DNA from: an uncultured Erysipelotrichaceae bacterium
GTDB taxonomy: Bacteria > Bacillota_I > Bacilli_A > RF39 > UBA660
NCBI GenBank assembly: GCA_902796215.1
Contig: CADBNY010000137.1
Span: 1 to 5,950 of the forward strand
Direction: 5' to 3'
DNA: 5,950 bases
The position numbers and the translations under genes are program-made. The notes beneath the pieces are model-generated. The model saw only the letters and a program-made list of their open reading frames with translations. It did not search any database and was not told the origin of the DNA. Shown here one piece after another: positions 5,489 through 5,950 of this stretch. Each line of letters begins with the position of its first letter. Position 1 is the stretch's first letter.

Positions 5489-5831
5489 ATTTTTGTCCTC
5501 TCTCTTTTATACGATATCCACCAATTAAACCTCTTAAGAATGTAAGTTTAGCACGTCTAACTTTTCCTCTACGTACAACCTGAATTGAATCCACATTTGG
5601 TGAATGAATTGGGAAAGTTCTCTCAACTCCAACTCCACTAGACATTTTACGAACTGTAAAAGTTTCAGAAACACTTGAACCACGACGAGCAACTACAATA
5701 CCCTCAAAAATCTGAATTCTCTGTCTTTTACCTTCAATAATTTTAACACCAACTTTAACAGTATCCCCAACACGAAATTCTGGAATATCTTTTTTAAGTT
5801 GTTTCGCATTAATTTTGTCTATAATATTCAT
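5487..5831 (-). CDS. rplS: 50S ribosomal protein L19
   Basis: A 114-residue protein of the bL19 family, a component of the large ribosomal subunit at the interface with the small subunit. Recognisable segments in order are FRVGDTVKVGVKIIEGKRQRIQIFEG (19-44), the basic VVARRGSSVSETFTVRK (46-62), the signature GVGVERTFPIHSPNVDSIQVVRRGKVRRAKL (66-96) and a C-terminal RIKERGQK. Length is normal and no part is missing. The C-terminal stretch after RRAKL (TFLRGLIGGYR) differs from the more common YYLR...GKAAR form, a small divergence. The ATG at 5831 has GAGGAG 9 nt upstream. The gene has its own extended -10 promoter and a structured leader, suggesting autoregulation, and ends in a terminator overlapping its stop codon. 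In many Bacillota the upstream neighbour is trmD, which would lie beyond the right edge. Confidence 0.98.
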   Translation of the reverse strand: MNIIDKINAKQLKKDIPEFRVGDTVKVGVKIIEGKRQRIQIFEGIVVARRGSSVSETFTVRKMSSGVGVERTFPIHSPNVDSIQVVRRGKVRRAKLTFLRGLIGGYRIKERGQK

Positions 5832-5906
5832 ATCACAAGTCTCCTCTCTATATATTTTTTACAAATGATCATAATCAAAAAGAACAGCGGATCATTCCAC
5901 TAGACG
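5832..5906 (-). promoter_or_regulatory. Structured rplS leader, probable L19 autoregulatory leader
   Basis: The predicted untranslated leader is about 75 nt and holds a 6-bp hairpin: AGTGGA (5901-5896) pairs with TCCGCT (5891-5886), including one G-T pair, around the loop ATGA. The loop is complementary to TCAT at 5868-5865. More broadly, AATGATC (5896-5890) is fully complementary to GATCATT (5870-5864). The RNA could thus form a pseudoknot or switch between two exclusive stems. The hairpin is followed by GTTCTTTTT, so it could also act as a weak terminator. Ribosomal protein L19 leaders are a known Bacillota RNA class (Rfam L19_leader); membership here is inferred from position and structure, not from a search. 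GAGGAG (5846-5841) is the rplS ribosome binding site. Confidence 0.6.
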
Positions 5907-5912
5907 AATTAA

Positions 5913-5940
5913 ATTATATCACATTATCAAAAAAATGCAA
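5913..5940 (-). promoter_or_regulatory. Promoter of rplS
   Basis: TATAAT (5918-5913, minus strand) is preceded by TGA (5921-5919), giving a perfect extended -10 element. A weak -35 candidate, TTGCAT (5940-5935), lies 16 nt upstream. The extended -10 would compensate for the poor -35. The transcript would start near 5906 and carry the structured leader. Confidence 0.7.
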
Positions 5941-5950
5941 GAAATATTAA

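Noticed and set aside
5506..5511. TATAAA within the 3' end of rplS as a promoter for lepB
   Set aside because: The sequence 17 nt upstream is AGAGGT, a poor -35, there is no TG extension, and the transcript would still meet the terminator before lepB.
1..5950. Possible mollicute with UGA read as tryptophan
   Set aside because: Tryptophans I checked are TGG, and nfnB ends at TGA exactly at the normal protein length.
1..5950. Defence system, CRISPR array, prophage or insertion sequence
   Set aside because: No direct-repeat arrays, transposase, integrase or terminal repeats are visible; DUF2130 alone is not evidence of a defence locus.

Overview
This window is AT-rich (roughly 30% GC by eye). 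It carries seven genes, all on the minus strand, with very little space between them. The standard genetic code is used: tryptophans are encoded by TGG, and nfnB ends in TGA, which argues against a UGA=Trp mollicute. Low GC, strong Shine-Dalgarno sites of the AGGAGG/GGTGAT type, an rplS-lepB neighbourhood and an NfnAB-type redox enzyme together point to an anaerobic Bacillota, perhaps a gut Bacilli- or Clostridia-like lineage. I cannot name a genus.

Reading in the direction of transcription (right to left), the window opens with an extended -10 promoter and a structured leader of about 75 nt in front of rplS (ribosomal protein L19). A compact intrinsic terminator overlaps the rplS stop codon. 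Next comes lepB (signal peptidase I), followed at once by a second terminator. lepB is therefore enclosed by two terminators, with about 14 nt between the first U-tract and its start codon.

A second promoter (TATAAT with a 17-nt spacer to TAGTCA) begins a probable five-gene operon. Its order is: an unrecognised membrane-anchored protein; nfnA and nfnB, the two subunits of an electron-bifurcating NADH-dependent ferredoxin:NADP+ oxidoreductase (or the related sulfide dehydrogenase); a DUF2130 coiled-coil protein with a PD-(D/E)XK-like residue pattern; and a COG4119-type NUDIX hydrolase. Spacings are 1 to 25 nt. Two Shine-Dalgarno sites (nfnB and the NUDIX gene) lie in or over the 3' end of the preceding gene, which suggests translational coupling.

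Functionally, the right part is housekeeping (ribosome and secretion). The left part combines redox-cofactor balancing (NADH/NADPH/ferredoxin) with a nucleotide-hydrolase family member and two proteins of unknown role. I see no insertion sequence, CRISPR array, tRNA or rRNA, and no gene-free stretch over 300 bases. The least explained items are the membrane protein at the head of the redox operon, the DUF2130 protein, the terminator-enclosed lepB and the rplS leader.
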